In this document: one piece after another, positions 9,897-18,644 of the stretch | How the letters are laid out: each line of letters opens with the position of its first letter | How positions within the stretch are numbered: the first letter of the stretch is position 1 | NCBI RefSeq assembly: GCF_040362915.1 | Contig: NZ_AP029612.1 | Coordinates: forward strand, 186,001 to 250,000 | DNA length: 64,000 nt | DNA from: Sediminibacterium sp. KACHI17 | Lineage (GTDB): Bacteria > Bacteroidota > Bacteroidia > Chitinophagales > Chitinophagaceae | Direction: 5' to 3' | The notes under the pieces: model-generated | The model's input: only the letters and a program-made list of their open reading frames with translations | Databases searched by the model: none | What the model was told of the DNA's origin: nothing | Translations under genes and position numbers: made by a program

Positions 9897-10439
9897 TTAT
9901 GCTTCGTCTTTAAGCTGATAGATCTCACGAATATTTCTTCCTAAACCATCATAATCCAGTCCATAGCCAAGTACAAAACGATTAGGGATGGTAAAGCAAC
10001 AATAGTCGATCTGCACCGGATATTTCATAGCATCCGGCTTATGTAATAATACAGCGACTTTCAAAGAGAGTGGTTGTTGATTGATCAGCTGTGGAAGGAA
10101 TTCACTCAGTGTTTTTCCGGTATCAATGATATCTTCCAATATCACCACATGTCTGTTATTGATCTCGGTATCTAGTCCTATTGCAGTAATAACATGTCCG
10201 GTTGATTTGGTTCCTTTATATGAGGCTAATTTAATAAAGCAGATCTCAGCTTCAATGGATAACTCCTTGAACAAATCTGCGGAGAACATAAAAGATCCGT
10301 TCAGAATAGAAATGAACAAAGGTTTTTTACCCTGATAATCCTGGTCTAATTGAGCCGCCAGTTCTTTGATCTTTTCGCGGATCAATGTTTCTGGTAAATA
10401 GGGAACAAACTCTTTGTCGTGAACTTTTATTACCTGCAT
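9897..10439 (-). CDS. hpt: Hypoxanthine phosphoribosyltransferase
   Basis: A 180-residue cytoplasmic salvage enzyme that converts hypoxanthine (and usually guanine) plus PRPP to IMP or GMP. The PRPP-binding loop VVILEDIIDTGKTL is intact, and SILNGSFMFSADL and the C-terminal RFVLGYGLDYDGLGRNI match the family's base-binding and flexible regions. Length is normal. It begins 7 bp after the glucosaminidase stop, so the two are probably co-transcribed. It joins AMP nucleosidase, tdk and two deoxynucleoside kinases as the window's salvage set. Confidence 0.93.
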   Translation of the reverse strand: MQVIKVHDKEFVPYLPETLIREKIKELAAQLDQDYQGKKPLFISILNGSFMFSADLFKELSIEAEICFIKLASYKGTKSTGHVITAIGLDTEINNRHVVILEDIIDTGKTLSEFLPQLINQQPLSLKVAVLLHKPDAMKYPVQIDYCCFTIPNRFVLGYGLDYDGLGRNIREIYQLKDEA

Positions 10440-10446
10440 GGATCTG

Positions 10447-11628
10447 CTATTTTGTAGATTTTCTTTTATTGTTTCCTGCCGCTTTATTGATCTCTGCAGG
10501 GGAGCGTAAAAATAATTTTTGTCCCGCAGAAAGCTGACTATCTTTTTTCAATTTATTATACTCCAATAAACTTTCCATTCGGATGCCTTCTTTCTGACAA
10601 ATCTCATGTATGTTTTCACCTGCAGTTACTTCGTGATAATCAGAAGCACCTTTCTTTTGTTTTTTCTCGATGAAGAGTACACGGTCTATGTCGAGGATAT
10701 CCAATTCAGACAATTCATTGAACTCAAAAAGTTTGCTTAAACTGATATCGTATTGATGTGCCAATGCCAATAAAGAAGTTCCCGCTTTGGCGTGTATGGC
10801 TTTTGTATGATTGATCGTAAAGACACCTTCTGGATAAGCAGCTGTTTTCTTTTCTTCAGTAACAGGGGTAGTTTTTTTCTCCGCCTCTTCTGTCGATTTT
10901 ACTTTTTCAATACTTGTATTAGCAGTCTGTAATTCGGTTTGAGGCGTATCTGTTTCTTCTTTTACAGTAGTTGATTTCAGGATCTCATTTTTTACTGCAG
11001 GTTCATTTTTAGTGGCAACTGTTAAAGGTTGTTCTGTGACTGTATTAGCTGCTGTTACATTCTGTGTAGGCGTTGTGACTGGAGCAGTTTTATTTTCCAT
11101 CATGGCAATACCCTGAATGGTATATTGATTCAACTGGTAATCTTCGATCACACGTAATAATCTTTCCGGATAAGTTTTATTTGTTGCATAGCCGGCTCTT
11201 TTCAATCCATAAGCCCAACCTGTGATATCCGTAGGTTCTAATTTGAAAAGAAAGGAATAATGCGGACGTGTCTTTAAGAAATCAGAATGATCGCGGTAAG
11301 ACTCTTCCGGAGATTTATACACTCGGAAACATTCACCTTTTGCATCATCATCCTGGTATGTCTTCTCGCCGGTCCATTCTGTTTTACATTTGATACCAAA
11401 ATGATTATTTGCAGTTTTCGCTAACGGGCTTTCACCAAACTGTGATTCCAGAATGCCTTGTGCCAGTTTAATGGAAGCGGGCACACCTGTACGTAGCATC
11501 TCCTGAATAGCAAGATCTTTATAGCTATTGATATAAGCTTCGGTTCTTTCTTTCACACTAATGGTCTGTGCAACTGCTGCTAGCATTACAGTACCTAAGA
11601 ATGTGATCAGTAATATGATTTTCTTCAT
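10447..11628 (-). CDS. Exported glucosaminidase with two LysM domains
   Basis: A 393-residue cell-wall hydrolase. A signal peptide (1-20) is followed by a mannosyl-glycoprotein endo-beta-N-acetylglucosaminidase (GH73/FlgJ-type) domain at about 25-170, with GVPASIKLAQGILESQFGES containing the catalytic-type glutamate, and NNHFGIKC. A low-complexity Thr/Glu/Val linker (about 175-265) leads to two LysM modules (about 275-325 and 335-385; YHEVTAGENIHEIC, LSAGQKLFL). It would cleave peptidoglycan glycan strands in the periplasm. Its ATG overlaps the stop of the upstream O-methyltransferase by 4 bp, indicating translational coupling. Confidence 0.9.
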   Translation of the reverse strand: MKKIILLITFLGTVMLAAVAQTISVKERTEAYINSYKDLAIQEMLRTGVPASIKLAQGILESQFGESPLAKTANNHFGIKCKTEWTGEKTYQDDDAKGECFRVYKSPEESYRDHSDFLKTRPHYSFLFKLEPTDITGWAYGLKRAGYATNKTYPERLLRVIEDYQLNQYTIQGIAMMENKTAPVTTPTQNVTAANTVTEQPLTVATKNEPAVKNEILKSTTVKEETDTPQTELQTANTSIEKVKSTEEAEKKTTPVTEEKKTAAYPEGVFTINHTKAIHAKAGTSLLALAHQYDISLSKLFEFNELSELDILDIDRVLFIEKKQKKGASDYHEVTAGENIHEICQKEGIRMESLLEYNKLKKDSQLSAGQKLFLRSPAEINKAAGNNKRKSTK

Positions 11629-12278
11629 ATCGTTTTCTTTTTGACCATCAGTAATCCATCTCTGATGGTGAGTAAAACCTGTTCAGTTCGATTGTCTTGT
11701 TTCACGTGTTCATTGAATGCATGTATTGCTTTGGCATTCTTACCATTGATGGGCTCTTCTAATACCTGTCCGTGAAACAGCACATTGTCTGCAAGAATGA
11801 TACCATTCTCAGCCAAGCGAGGTATTAGTTGTTCATAATAACCAATATAACCGGTCTTATCTGCATCAATAAAAATCAGATCCCATGTATGATTGAGCGT
11901 GGGAATGATTTCTCCTGCATTTCCGACGTGCAAATGTATTTGATCCTTTCTGTAGCTTTTGCTAAAATAGTTCCTGGCTGTTTGGGCATCTTCCTCTCTG
12001 CACTCTATGGTATGTAACTCTCCCTCGTTTTGCAGGCCTTCTGCCAGACAAAGTGCACTATAACCGGTAAAAGTTCCTATCTCTAAAACGTATTTAGGGC
12101 GTAGAATAGTACTTAAGAAGGCCAGGAATTTTCCCTGTACCTGTCCGCTTAACATATGTGCATGAGGGTGATGAGCATTTGTATACTCCTCGATCTCCAT
12201 CAAAAGCGCATGATCAGCCGAGGTAAACAGCTGTGCATATGCTTCCGCTTGAGGGGAAATGATGAGGGGGGCAGACAT
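11625..12278 (-). CDS. SAM-dependent O-methyltransferase (class I, family 3)
   Basis: A 217-residue methyltransferase resembling caffeoyl-CoA or catechol O-methyltransferases. Motif I is VLEIGTFTGYSALCLAEGL, and the metal-binding DLIFIDADKTGY and LADNVLFHG match the family. It would methylate a small hydroxylated molecule; the substrate cannot be read from sequence. The ATG at 12278 (MSAPLIISPQAEAYA) is preferred. A longer frame starting at 12323 would be encoded partly by the palindromic array at 12297-12348 and has no family match. It overlaps the glucosaminidase start by 4 bp. Confidence 0.88.
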   Translation of the reverse strand: MSAPLIISPQAEAYAQLFTSADHALLMEIEEYTNAHHPHAHMLSGQVQGKFLAFLSTILRPKYVLEIGTFTGYSALCLAEGLQNEGELHTIECREEDAQTARNYFSKSYRKDQIHLHVGNAGEIIPTLNHTWDLIFIDADKTGYIGYYEQLIPRLAENGIILADNVLFHGQVLEEPINGKNAKAIHAFNEHVKQDNRTEQVLLTIRDGLLMVKKKTI

Positions 12279-12296
12279 GCTGCAAAGATAAGGATA

Positions 12297-12348
12297 GTCG
12301 ATAGTCCATAGACCATAGACCATGGACCATGGACTATGGTCTATCGAC
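12297..12348. repeat. CCATGG-family heptamer array (imperfect palindrome)
   Basis: Consecutive 7-bp units of the form WCCATRG (TCCATAG, ACCATAG, ACCATGG, then ACTATGG and TCTATCG) are flanked by GTCGATAG and CTATCGAC. The arms are complementary if one heptamer is looped out. It begins 4 bp beyond the symporter stop and extends to 19 bp before the O-methyltransferase start. A T5 run follows on the plus strand only. Confidence 0.85.
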
Positions 12349-12351
12349 TAC

Positions 12352-13800
12352 CTACTTTTTCTTCGAAATCAGCATCAGTCCTACGAAAGTGATCGCGCCA
12401 TTGATGATCAGGAGTTCAAGACCGATCTCGAATGAACCGAAAATCTGTTTTTGGAATTTGTCCAACATCAGACAGATCAAAGGAGATGCTATACAGATGA
12501 GGGGGACTAATTTGTCGTTTACGGATCGCTTCATTAAAATGCCGAAAGTAAAAAGTCCTAATAGGGGGCCGTAAGTATAAGCAGCTACTTTCAAGATCAC
12601 GCCGATCATACTGCTGCTATCGATCCATTTATAAACCATTACAAATAACAGGAAGATCCCTGCAAATACTAAGTGTACCCTTTGTCTGATCTTTTTCTTT
12701 TGTGCATCTGTCCAGTCATCCCTTCTTTGTAAGCCAATGATATCAATACAGAAAGATGAAGTTAATGCAGTGATGGCTCCATCAGCACTTGGAAACAATG
12801 CAGAGATCAATGCAATGATGAATATCACTGAAACCAAGCTTGGCATGTGGTTTAACGCGATCGTAGGGAAGAGTTTATCGCCGGTAGCAGCAATTCCCTG
12901 TGCATCTGCATACAAGTGTAAGAGTCCACCTAAAAACAGAAACAGACCAATTACAGCCAACATGATAAATCCTAATGTCACCACATTTTTCTGTGAATCT
13001 TTTAAGGTCTTTACCGAAATATTCTTTTGCATCATTTCCTGATCCATGCCCGTCATGGTAATGGTTACGAAAGCACCTGCAAGAATTTGTTTGAGGAAAA
13101 AGAAGCGGCTTTCGGGTTCTGTGAAGAAGATTTTTGAATAGCCTTTATCCCCCATGGCAGCAAAGCTTTCAGAGATACCCATATCCAATTGACTTAAGAT
13201 ATAGACCACGCAGATCACCAGACCAATGAGCATGCATGATGTTTGTAAGGTATCGGTCCAGACAATGGTTTTAACACCTCCCTCATAAGTGTACAATAAG
13301 ATCATGGCCAGAATGATGAGTGTAGTTACCCAAAAAGGCACATGAAAACTTTCAAGAATCGCATCTTGCAAAATGCGAACGACCAGATACAATCTTGCTG
13401 TAGCACCGAGTGTTCTCGAAAGAATAAAAAATGATGCACCTGTTTTGTACGAATTAACACCCAGTCTTGTACTCAGGTAGTTGTATATGGAAGTTAGATT
13501 CAGCTTATAATACAGCGGTAGTAATACAAAAGCAATGACCATATAACCGATCAAATAGCCGAGTGTGATCTGCATATAGGCAAAGGATTCTTTGGCAACA
13601 GCACCGGGTACACTAACAAAAGTGACACCACTCAAAGAGGTGCCGATCATACCAAATGCCACCAGCATCCAATTACTATTTCTGTTACCGATAAAGAAAG
13701 AATCGTTGTTACTGTTTCTTCCGGTATACCAGGCAACTACCAATAAGATCAAGAAGTAAATGATAACAAAAGAGAACAACAGGAGTGGGGACATATCCAA
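12352..13800 (-). CDS. Sodium/solute symporter (SSS family)
   Basis: A 482-residue polytopic inner-membrane protein with about 13 hydrophobic segments. The SSS signatures GRNSNNDSFFIGNRNSNW near the N-terminus, GTSLSGVTFVSVPG in TM2, and the long TM5-TM6 region (TYEGGVKTIVWTDTLQTSC) are present. It would use the sodium gradient to import a solute; sugar, proline, sialate or an anion are all possible, and no neighbour identifies it. It has its own upstream gap of 153 bp to the divergent LOG gene, and its stop abuts a CCATGG array that may act as terminator. Confidence 0.88.
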   Translation of the reverse strand: MDMSPLLLFSFVIIYFLILLVVAWYTGRNSNNDSFFIGNRNSNWMLVAFGMIGTSLSGVTFVSVPGAVAKESFAYMQITLGYLIGYMVIAFVLLPLYYKLNLTSIYNYLSTRLGVNSYKTGASFFILSRTLGATARLYLVVRILQDAILESFHVPFWVTTLIILAMILLYTYEGGVKTIVWTDTLQTSCMLIGLVICVVYILSQLDMGISESFAAMGDKGYSKIFFTEPESRFFFLKQILAGAFVTITMTGMDQEMMQKNISVKTLKDSQKNVVTLGFIMLAVIGLFLFLGGLLHLYADAQGIAATGDKLFPTIALNHMPSLVSVIFIIALISALFPSADGAITALTSSFCIDIIGLQRRDDWTDAQKKKIRQRVHLVFAGIFLLFVMVYKWIDSSSMIGVILKVAAYTYGPLLGLFTFGILMKRSVNDKLVPLICIASPLICLMLDKFQKQIFGSFEIGLELLIINGAITFVGLMLISKKK

Positions 13801-13953
13801 AGGGTTTATGGCGTTAATACGATCGTTCCCGATAAAGATAGGGGTTGTTTGCGGTTTATTGCAGGAATCAGGAACTAAAATTCATAAATAAAAAATAGGG
13901 TCTCAATCAGTGTAATCATAATCCTGCTTACATTGCAACGTAAAATTAGTTTG

Positions 13954-14493
13954 ATGCAGTTTAAACATGTTGCAGTTTTTTGCGGTTCAAAAAATGGGAA
14001 CAATCCGGTCTTTATTGCAGATGCATCCCGTTTGGGAAAATTGATGGCAGAGAGTGGATTGACATTGATCTATGGTGGAGGGAATAAAGGATTGATGGGT
14101 GCGATCGCCAATGCGGTGATGGAGCATGGCGGTAAAGCCATTGGTGTGATTCCCGAAGTATTACTGGAATGGGAACATCAGCATGAAGGAATTACAGAGC
14201 TTCATGTGGTGAAGGATATGCATATCCGAAAAAAGATGATGTATGAACTGTGTGATGCCGCTATTGTACTACCCGGTGGTAATGGTACATTGGATGAATT
14301 GTTTGAAATGCTTACCTGGAATACACTGAACATCCACAATAAAAAAATTATCCTGCTGAATTCAGCAGGCTATTATGCATCATTGATCAATCATATTGAG
14401 AAAATGACCGAAGAAGGTTTTCTGTATGAAGACTGGCGGAAACGTTTGATCGTGGCCGACAGCGTTGATGAAGCTCTTACTTCTTTCGATTAA
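13954..14493 (+). CDS. LOG-family nucleoside 5'-monophosphate phosphoribohydrolase
   Basis: A 179-residue Rossmann-fold protein of the TIGR00730/LOG family, which releases free base and ribose-5-phosphate from cytokinin-type or purine nucleotides. The nucleotide-binding and catalytic motifs are visible: AVFCGSKNGNNP, LIYGGGNKGLMGA and VLPGGNGTLDELFE (the PGGxGTxxE signature). I chose the ATG at 13954 over a TTG at 13933. It is often misannotated as lysine decarboxylase, but nothing here supports that. Its 3' end overlaps the convergent barrel gene by 17 bp. Confidence 0.88.
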   Translation: MQFKHVAVFCGSKNGNNPVFIADASRLGKLMAESGLTLIYGGGNKGLMGAIANAVMEHGGKAIGVIPEVLLEWEHQHEGITELHVVKDMHIRKKMMYELCDAAIVLPGGNGTLDELFEMLTWNTLNIHNKKIILLNSAGYYASLINHIEKMTEEGFLYEDWRKRLIVADSVDEALTSFD

Positions 14494-15073
14494 GGTACAT
14501 TCCAAATCCTGCTCTGAATACCGGCAGCGGATCATTGAACTGATCACGATAAGGAGAATTGATATTCTGCAATACGTCGATCATCAGTGTTACATAAGAA
14601 TATTGTGAGCCGATCATTCTGGATCCATAACCTATTCCTACCAGTAAGCTTTCTGAACTGTAGTTGTATTTGAAGGTTTGTCCTGATATCACATTCTTTT
14701 GTGAGGAGTTGATCCAGTTATATTCAGGTTGAACTTGCAGATGTAAAAAATTCACCGGCCAAATACGCAGAAAAGTACCGGCACCATAGTTGAAATTGCG
14801 AAAGCGTGTGCTGCTAAAGTCTGATGCATTTTGTGAAAAATAATTGACGTTGAGTGCCACGCCTGCATCCAGCCAGTTATTGAAGCTATATCCGACTTCC
14901 GGATTAACACCTACGTTAAAAAAACGATTACCGAGTGAGAGATTCACAGCGGCACCTAAAAATGTATTTTCTCTTTTAAATTTCCCTTTTTTTTCATCTG
15001 CATCATTGCTTTGTGCGATGGAAGAGACACAAAGAAGCAGACATAAAGATGTATAGAGTATACTGTTTTTCAT
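14477..15073 (-). CDS. Hypothetical exported outer-membrane beta-barrel-like protein
   Basis: A 198-residue protein with a clear signal peptide (residues 1-20, ending SIAQS). The mature part is rich in alternating hydrophobic and polar residues with aromatic girdles (FLGAAVNLSLGNRFF, GVNPEVGYSFNNWLDAGVA, LHLQVQPEYNW) and ends in a barrel-like strand (FRAGFGMYLNRKK). This suggests a small outer-membrane barrel. I do not recognise a named family. It lies between LOG (17 bp convergent overlap) and the FAD-linked oxidase upstream on the same strand (30 bp). Confidence 0.65.
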   Translation of the reverse strand: MKNSILYTSLCLLLCVSSIAQSNDADEKKGKFKRENTFLGAAVNLSLGNRFFNVGVNPEVGYSFNNWLDAGVALNVNYFSQNASDFSSTRFRNFNYGAGTFLRIWPVNFLHLQVQPEYNWINSSQKNVISGQTFKYNYSSESLLVGIGYGSRMIGSQYSYVTLMIDVLQNINSPYRDQFNDPLPVFRAGFGMYLNRKK

Positions 15074-15103
15074 AGTTGCAGGTGTTTCAACAAAAATACG
15101 GCA

Positions 15104-16525
15104 CTAGTTGAGGTCAAAAATCTTTCCGGCATTTAAAATATTGTTAGGATCAAATGCCTTTTTGATCTCTCTCATCAGGTGCATATTTGCATCACGGAAA
15201 ACGGTTGACAGGTATGGCTTTTGAATAAGTCCGATACCATGCTCTCCACTGATCGTACCTCCTAAACGTTGTACCAGTTCAAAAAGCGCTCGAAGGGCAG
15301 TGGTCATTTCTTCATTACCATGACTATTTTTGATGGTCGGGTGATTGATCCTGATGTGTAAATTACCATCCCCGGCATGTCCATAACAAACAGCATGGAA
15401 GCCATACTGTTTGCCAAGTTCTTTCACACCTTTGATCAATGCAGGTAATTCAGCACGTGGAACAACGGTATCTTCTTCAATGGTATATCCACTGGTCTTT
15501 ACAGCTTCTGCTACACGACGACGAAGTTTCCAGAGCTCAGCCTTTTGTTGTGCGTCATCAGCAAAAAATATTTCACCTGCATCAAATTGAGTCAATAGTT
15601 CTGCGATGGATTCCATTTCACTCATCAAAACATCCATGTTATTTCCATCTACTTCTATAATGAGATGTGCAGCAATAGAATCATCAACAGGAACAGCGGT
15701 ACTATCCACCATTTGACTCACGATCTTTAATGCATCTATCTCAACTAACTCCAGCGCACTTGGTACAAAACCCGCACGGAAAATGGCACTCACGGCTTCA
15801 CTTGCTTTTTCCAAAGAGGCAAATGGTACCAGCATCAGCAGGTCATATTTAGGGAAGGGGATGAGCTTCAATACAATTTTTGTAACAATGCCCAATGTGC
15901 CTTCACTACCTACCATTAATTGGGTGAGATTATAACCGGTTGAATTTTTTAAAACATTGGCCCCTGTCCAGATGATCTCGCCATTCGGAAGCACCACTTC
16001 CAGATTCAATACATAATCTTTAACCACTCCATATTTTACGGCTTTTGGTCCGCCACTGTTTTCTGCGATATTACCACCGATAAAACAACTGCCTCGGCTG
16101 CTGGGATCGGGAGGATAGAATAAACCTTTTTCCTTCACTGCATTTTGTAATACTTCGGTGATCACACCGGGTTCGGTCATTACTTGCAGGTTTCTTTCAT
16201 CAATCGATAGAATGCTGTTCATTCTTTCTGTTGATAATAAAACCCCGCCCAAATGAGGTAATGCGCCACCACTTAAACCGGTACCGGCACCTCTGGGTGT
16301 AACGGGAATGCGATCTTGGTTACAGATACACATGATCGCAGCGATCTCTTCTGCTGTTCTGGGTTTTAATACCACTTCCGGTAAATACAGAAGTCGTTCA
16401 GTTTCATCATGCCCATAATGATTCAGATTTTCTTCGTCTGCCAATACATAAGCATCTCCAATGATAGATTTGAATTTTTCTAAATGTGCGGCTGTAATCA
16501 ATCCTTTTCCGTCAAGAACCTCCAT
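15104..16525 (-). CDS. glcD: FAD-linked oxidase, glycolate/D-lactate dehydrogenase type
   Basis: A 473-residue flavoprotein of the GlcD/VAO family that oxidises a 2-hydroxy acid. The N-terminal FAD-binding PCMH domain (about 35-215) has TPRGAGTGLSGGALPH and SCFIGGNIAENSGGPKA. The C-terminal FAD-oxidase domain has HAVCYGHAGDGNLHIRI and TISGEHGIGLIQKPYL. Glycolate, D-lactate and D-2-hydroxyglutarate are all plausible substrates. No separate GlcE or GlcF subunit lies nearby, so this is probably a stand-alone D-2-hydroxyacid dehydrogenase; the symbol is a family label. It diverges from pckA across a 260-bp intergenic region. Confidence 0.85.
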   Translation of the reverse strand: MEVLDGKGLITAAHLEKFKSIIGDAYVLADEENLNHYGHDETERLLYLPEVVLKPRTAEEIAAIMCICNQDRIPVTPRGAGTGLSGGALPHLGGVLLSTERMNSILSIDERNLQVMTEPGVITEVLQNAVKEKGLFYPPDPSSRGSCFIGGNIAENSGGPKAVKYGVVKDYVLNLEVVLPNGEIIWTGANVLKNSTGYNLTQLMVGSEGTLGIVTKIVLKLIPFPKYDLLMLVPFASLEKASEAVSAIFRAGFVPSALELVEIDALKIVSQMVDSTAVPVDDSIAAHLIIEVDGNNMDVLMSEMESIAELLTQFDAGEIFFADDAQQKAELWKLRRRVAEAVKTSGYTIEEDTVVPRAELPALIKGVKELGKQYGFHAVCYGHAGDGNLHIRINHPTIKNSHGNEEMTTALRALFELVQRLGGTISGEHGIGLIQKPYLSTVFRDANMHLMREIKKAFDPNNILNAGKIFDLN

Positions 16526-16730
16526 ATCTGAATAATTTTAGTAAAAATAATTCCTGTCAGGCACAAGTATGCAGGAATCTGCGCTTTTACGCTGATTTTT
16601 TTATAAAAACTTCAATTTTTCGATCAACGGGCCATAAAATTCGCCAGAGTCTGTTGGATTTTTTGAATATCCTACAATGATTTCTGCAAACGATTGATGA
16701 ACTATAACGTGTAGATATTACATAAAAAAA

Positions 16731-16759
16731 TTGGTGAAATGATTAAACGGTTAATTTTG
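16731..16759 (+). promoter_or_regulatory. Bacteroidota-type promoter of pckA
   Basis: TTG at 16731-16733 and TAATTTTG at 16752-16759 (TAnnTTTG) are separated by 18 bp, matching the -33/-7 pattern of the Bacteroidota primary sigma factor. It lies 27 bp before the pckA ATG. The rest of the 260-bp gap (16526-16730) holds no gene or repeat that I can see. Confidence 0.6.
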
Positions 16760-16785
16760 CCCAACTAACTAACGATTGTTCGTAT

Positions 16786-18396
16786 ATGACTGAATCTATG
16801 ACCCAATTGAATCTGCAACAAATCACAGCATTAGGTTTAACCGGCGCCCATCAGCTTCATTATCAGCTAAGTCCGGAAGTATTGACTGAGCAAACGGTAC
16901 TGAGAAACCAGGGAATATTGAATGATACTGGTGCCCTCTGTATCAATACCGGCGAGTTCACCGGTCGTTCTCCTCAGGATAAGTTCATTGTGAAAGACAG
17001 TATTACAGCAGATACTGTTCATTGGAATAATTTCAATATCGCCATCGAGGAGAAATACTTTTTTCAGTTAAAAGAAAAAATGCTCCATTATCTCAATGGA
17101 AAAGATGAGATATGGGTTCGTGATGCGTATGCTTGTGCAGATCCTGCTTATCGTATGAATATCCGTGTGATCAATGAAAATCCATGGAGTAATTTATTTG
17201 CTTACAACATGTTCCTGCGTCCAACAGAACAGGAATTGGAGAACTTTCAACCTGAGTGGCATATTATTCAGGCACCTGGTTTCAAAGCAGATCCTGCCGT
17301 AGATGGAACGCGTCAACATAATTTCGCGATCGTTTCTTTTACACATAAAACCATTCTTATTGGTGGTACAGGATATACGGGTGAAATGAAGAAAGGTATT
17401 TTCACCATTCTCAATTATGTATTACCCCAGCAAAAAAATGTATTGAGCATGCATTGCAGTGCCAATATGGGTAAAGATGGTGATGTTGCTATTTTCTTTG
17501 GATTGAGTGGAACCGGAAAGACAACATTGAGTGCTGATCCGAATCGTAAATTGATTGGTGATGATGAACATGGATGGACAGCCAACAGTGTCTTCAATTT
17601 TGAAGGTGGCTGTTATGCGAAAACCATTGACTTGAGTGAGGATAAAGAACCTGAGATCTATCACGCAATTCGTCCGGGTGCATTGGTTGAGAATGTTGGT
17701 TTTGAGAATGGTAGTTCTAAAATTGATTTTGCAAGTAAAAAGATCACTGAAAATACACGTGTAAGTTATCCGCTTCATTTTATCAGTAATGCAGCTGAGC
17801 CAAGTATCGGTGGATTACCAAAAAATATTTTCTTCCTTACATGTGATGCATATGGCGTATTGCCTCCGATCAGCAAATTAACGCCTGGTCAGGCCATGTA
17901 CCAATTCATCAGCGGCTATACTGCTAAAGTTGCGGGAACAGAAGCGGGGGTTACTGAACCTAAGTCTACTTTCAGCGCATGTTTTGGAGCTCCTTTCCTG
18001 CCTTTACATCCCGGTAAATATGCAGAGATGTTGGGTAACAAAATGAGAGAAAACAAAGTAAATGTGTGGATGATCAATACCGGCTGGAGCGGTGGTTCAT
18101 ATGGTGTCGGAAGCCGAATGAAGCTTAGCTATACCAGAGCGATGATCACTGCTGCATTGAATGGAGATCTGGATCATGTTCAATTTGAAGCACATCCGGT
18201 ATTTGGTATGATGATGCCTGTTACATGTCCAAACGTTCCTTCAGAAATTCTGAATCCACGTAATACTTGGGCTGATGTAAATGCATATGATGCTAAAGCA
18301 AAAGATCTGGCACAACAGTTTATCAATAATTTTTCAAAATATGCTGCAGGCGTTAGCGATGAAATTTTAAAGGCCGCTCCTAATGTTAACTGCTAA
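16786..18396 (+). CDS. pckA: Phosphoenolpyruvate carboxykinase (ATP)
   Basis: A 536-residue gluconeogenic enzyme: oxaloacetate + ATP gives phosphoenolpyruvate + CO2 + ADP. The kinase-type P-loop FFGLSGTGKTTLSADP and the following LIGDDEHGW metal-binding motif identify the ATP-dependent family, and NTGEFTGRSPQDKFIV and NTGWSGGSYGVGSRMKL are family signatures. Length is typical. The start at 16786 is preceded by a promoter, and a strong terminator follows, so it is a single-gene unit. It suits growth on amino acids and organic acids, consistent with gdhA and scoB nearby. Confidence 0.96.
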   Translation: MTESMTQLNLQQITALGLTGAHQLHYQLSPEVLTEQTVLRNQGILNDTGALCINTGEFTGRSPQDKFIVKDSITADTVHWNNFNIAIEEKYFFQLKEKMLHYLNGKDEIWVRDAYACADPAYRMNIRVINENPWSNLFAYNMFLRPTEQELENFQPEWHIIQAPGFKADPAVDGTRQHNFAIVSFTHKTILIGGTGYTGEMKKGIFTILNYVLPQQKNVLSMHCSANMGKDGDVAIFFGLSGTGKTTLSADPNRKLIGDDEHGWTANSVFNFEGGCYAKTIDLSEDKEPEIYHAIRPGALVENVGFENGSSKIDFASKKITENTRVSYPLHFISNAAEPSIGGLPKNIFFLTCDAYGVLPPISKLTPGQAMYQFISGYTAKVAGTEAGVTEPKSTFSACFGAPFLPLHPGKYAEMLGNKMRENKVNVWMINTGWSGGSYGVGSRMKLSYTRAMITAALNGDLDHVQFEAHPVFGMMMPVTCPNVPSEILNPRNTWADVNAYDAKAKDLAQQFINNFSKYAAGVSDEILKAAPNVNC

Positions 18397-18453
18397 TGAG
18401 AAAACTATAAAAACACTAAACTCGGTCTCTTCGATTGCTTTGTCTGTTTGAGT

Positions 18454-18486
18454 GAAATCCCGTCCTCGTGGCGGGATTTCTGTTTT
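18454..18486 (+). terminator. Rho-independent terminator of pckA
   Basis: An 11-bp stem GAAATCCCGTC / GGCGGGATTTC (one G-U pair) closes a CTCGT loop at 18454-18480 and is followed by TGTTTT. It is 57 bp after the pckA stop. Confidence 0.85.
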
Positions 18487-18490
18487 GGGG

Positions 18491-18644
18491 ATAGTCCATA
18501 GTCCATGGACCATTGTTAATAGCAAATGGTTCATGGCGAATAGACGATCAATAATGATAAATAAGTTTTACCAAGCACCACTCGCTACACCCCATTGACT
18601 ATGGACCATGGTCCATGGTCCATAGTCTATAGTCAATAGTCAAT
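18491..18644. repeat. Compound CCATGG-family element of about 154 bp
   Basis: Two heptamer arrays flank a unique centre. The left array (18491-18543) has degenerate WCCATRG units; the right array (18590-18644) has units such as ACCATGG, TCCATAG and TCAATAG. About 45 bp between them (18544-18589) do not fit the word. The arms are broadly complementary. The right edge enters the stop codon of the DUF2490 gene. It fills the convergent gap after the pckA terminator and is the largest of the six CCATGG loci here. Confidence 0.8.

Noticed and set aside
12281..12323. N-terminal extension of the O-methyltransferase
   Set aside because: The extra codons come largely from the palindromic array and have no family match; the ATG at 12278 fits.
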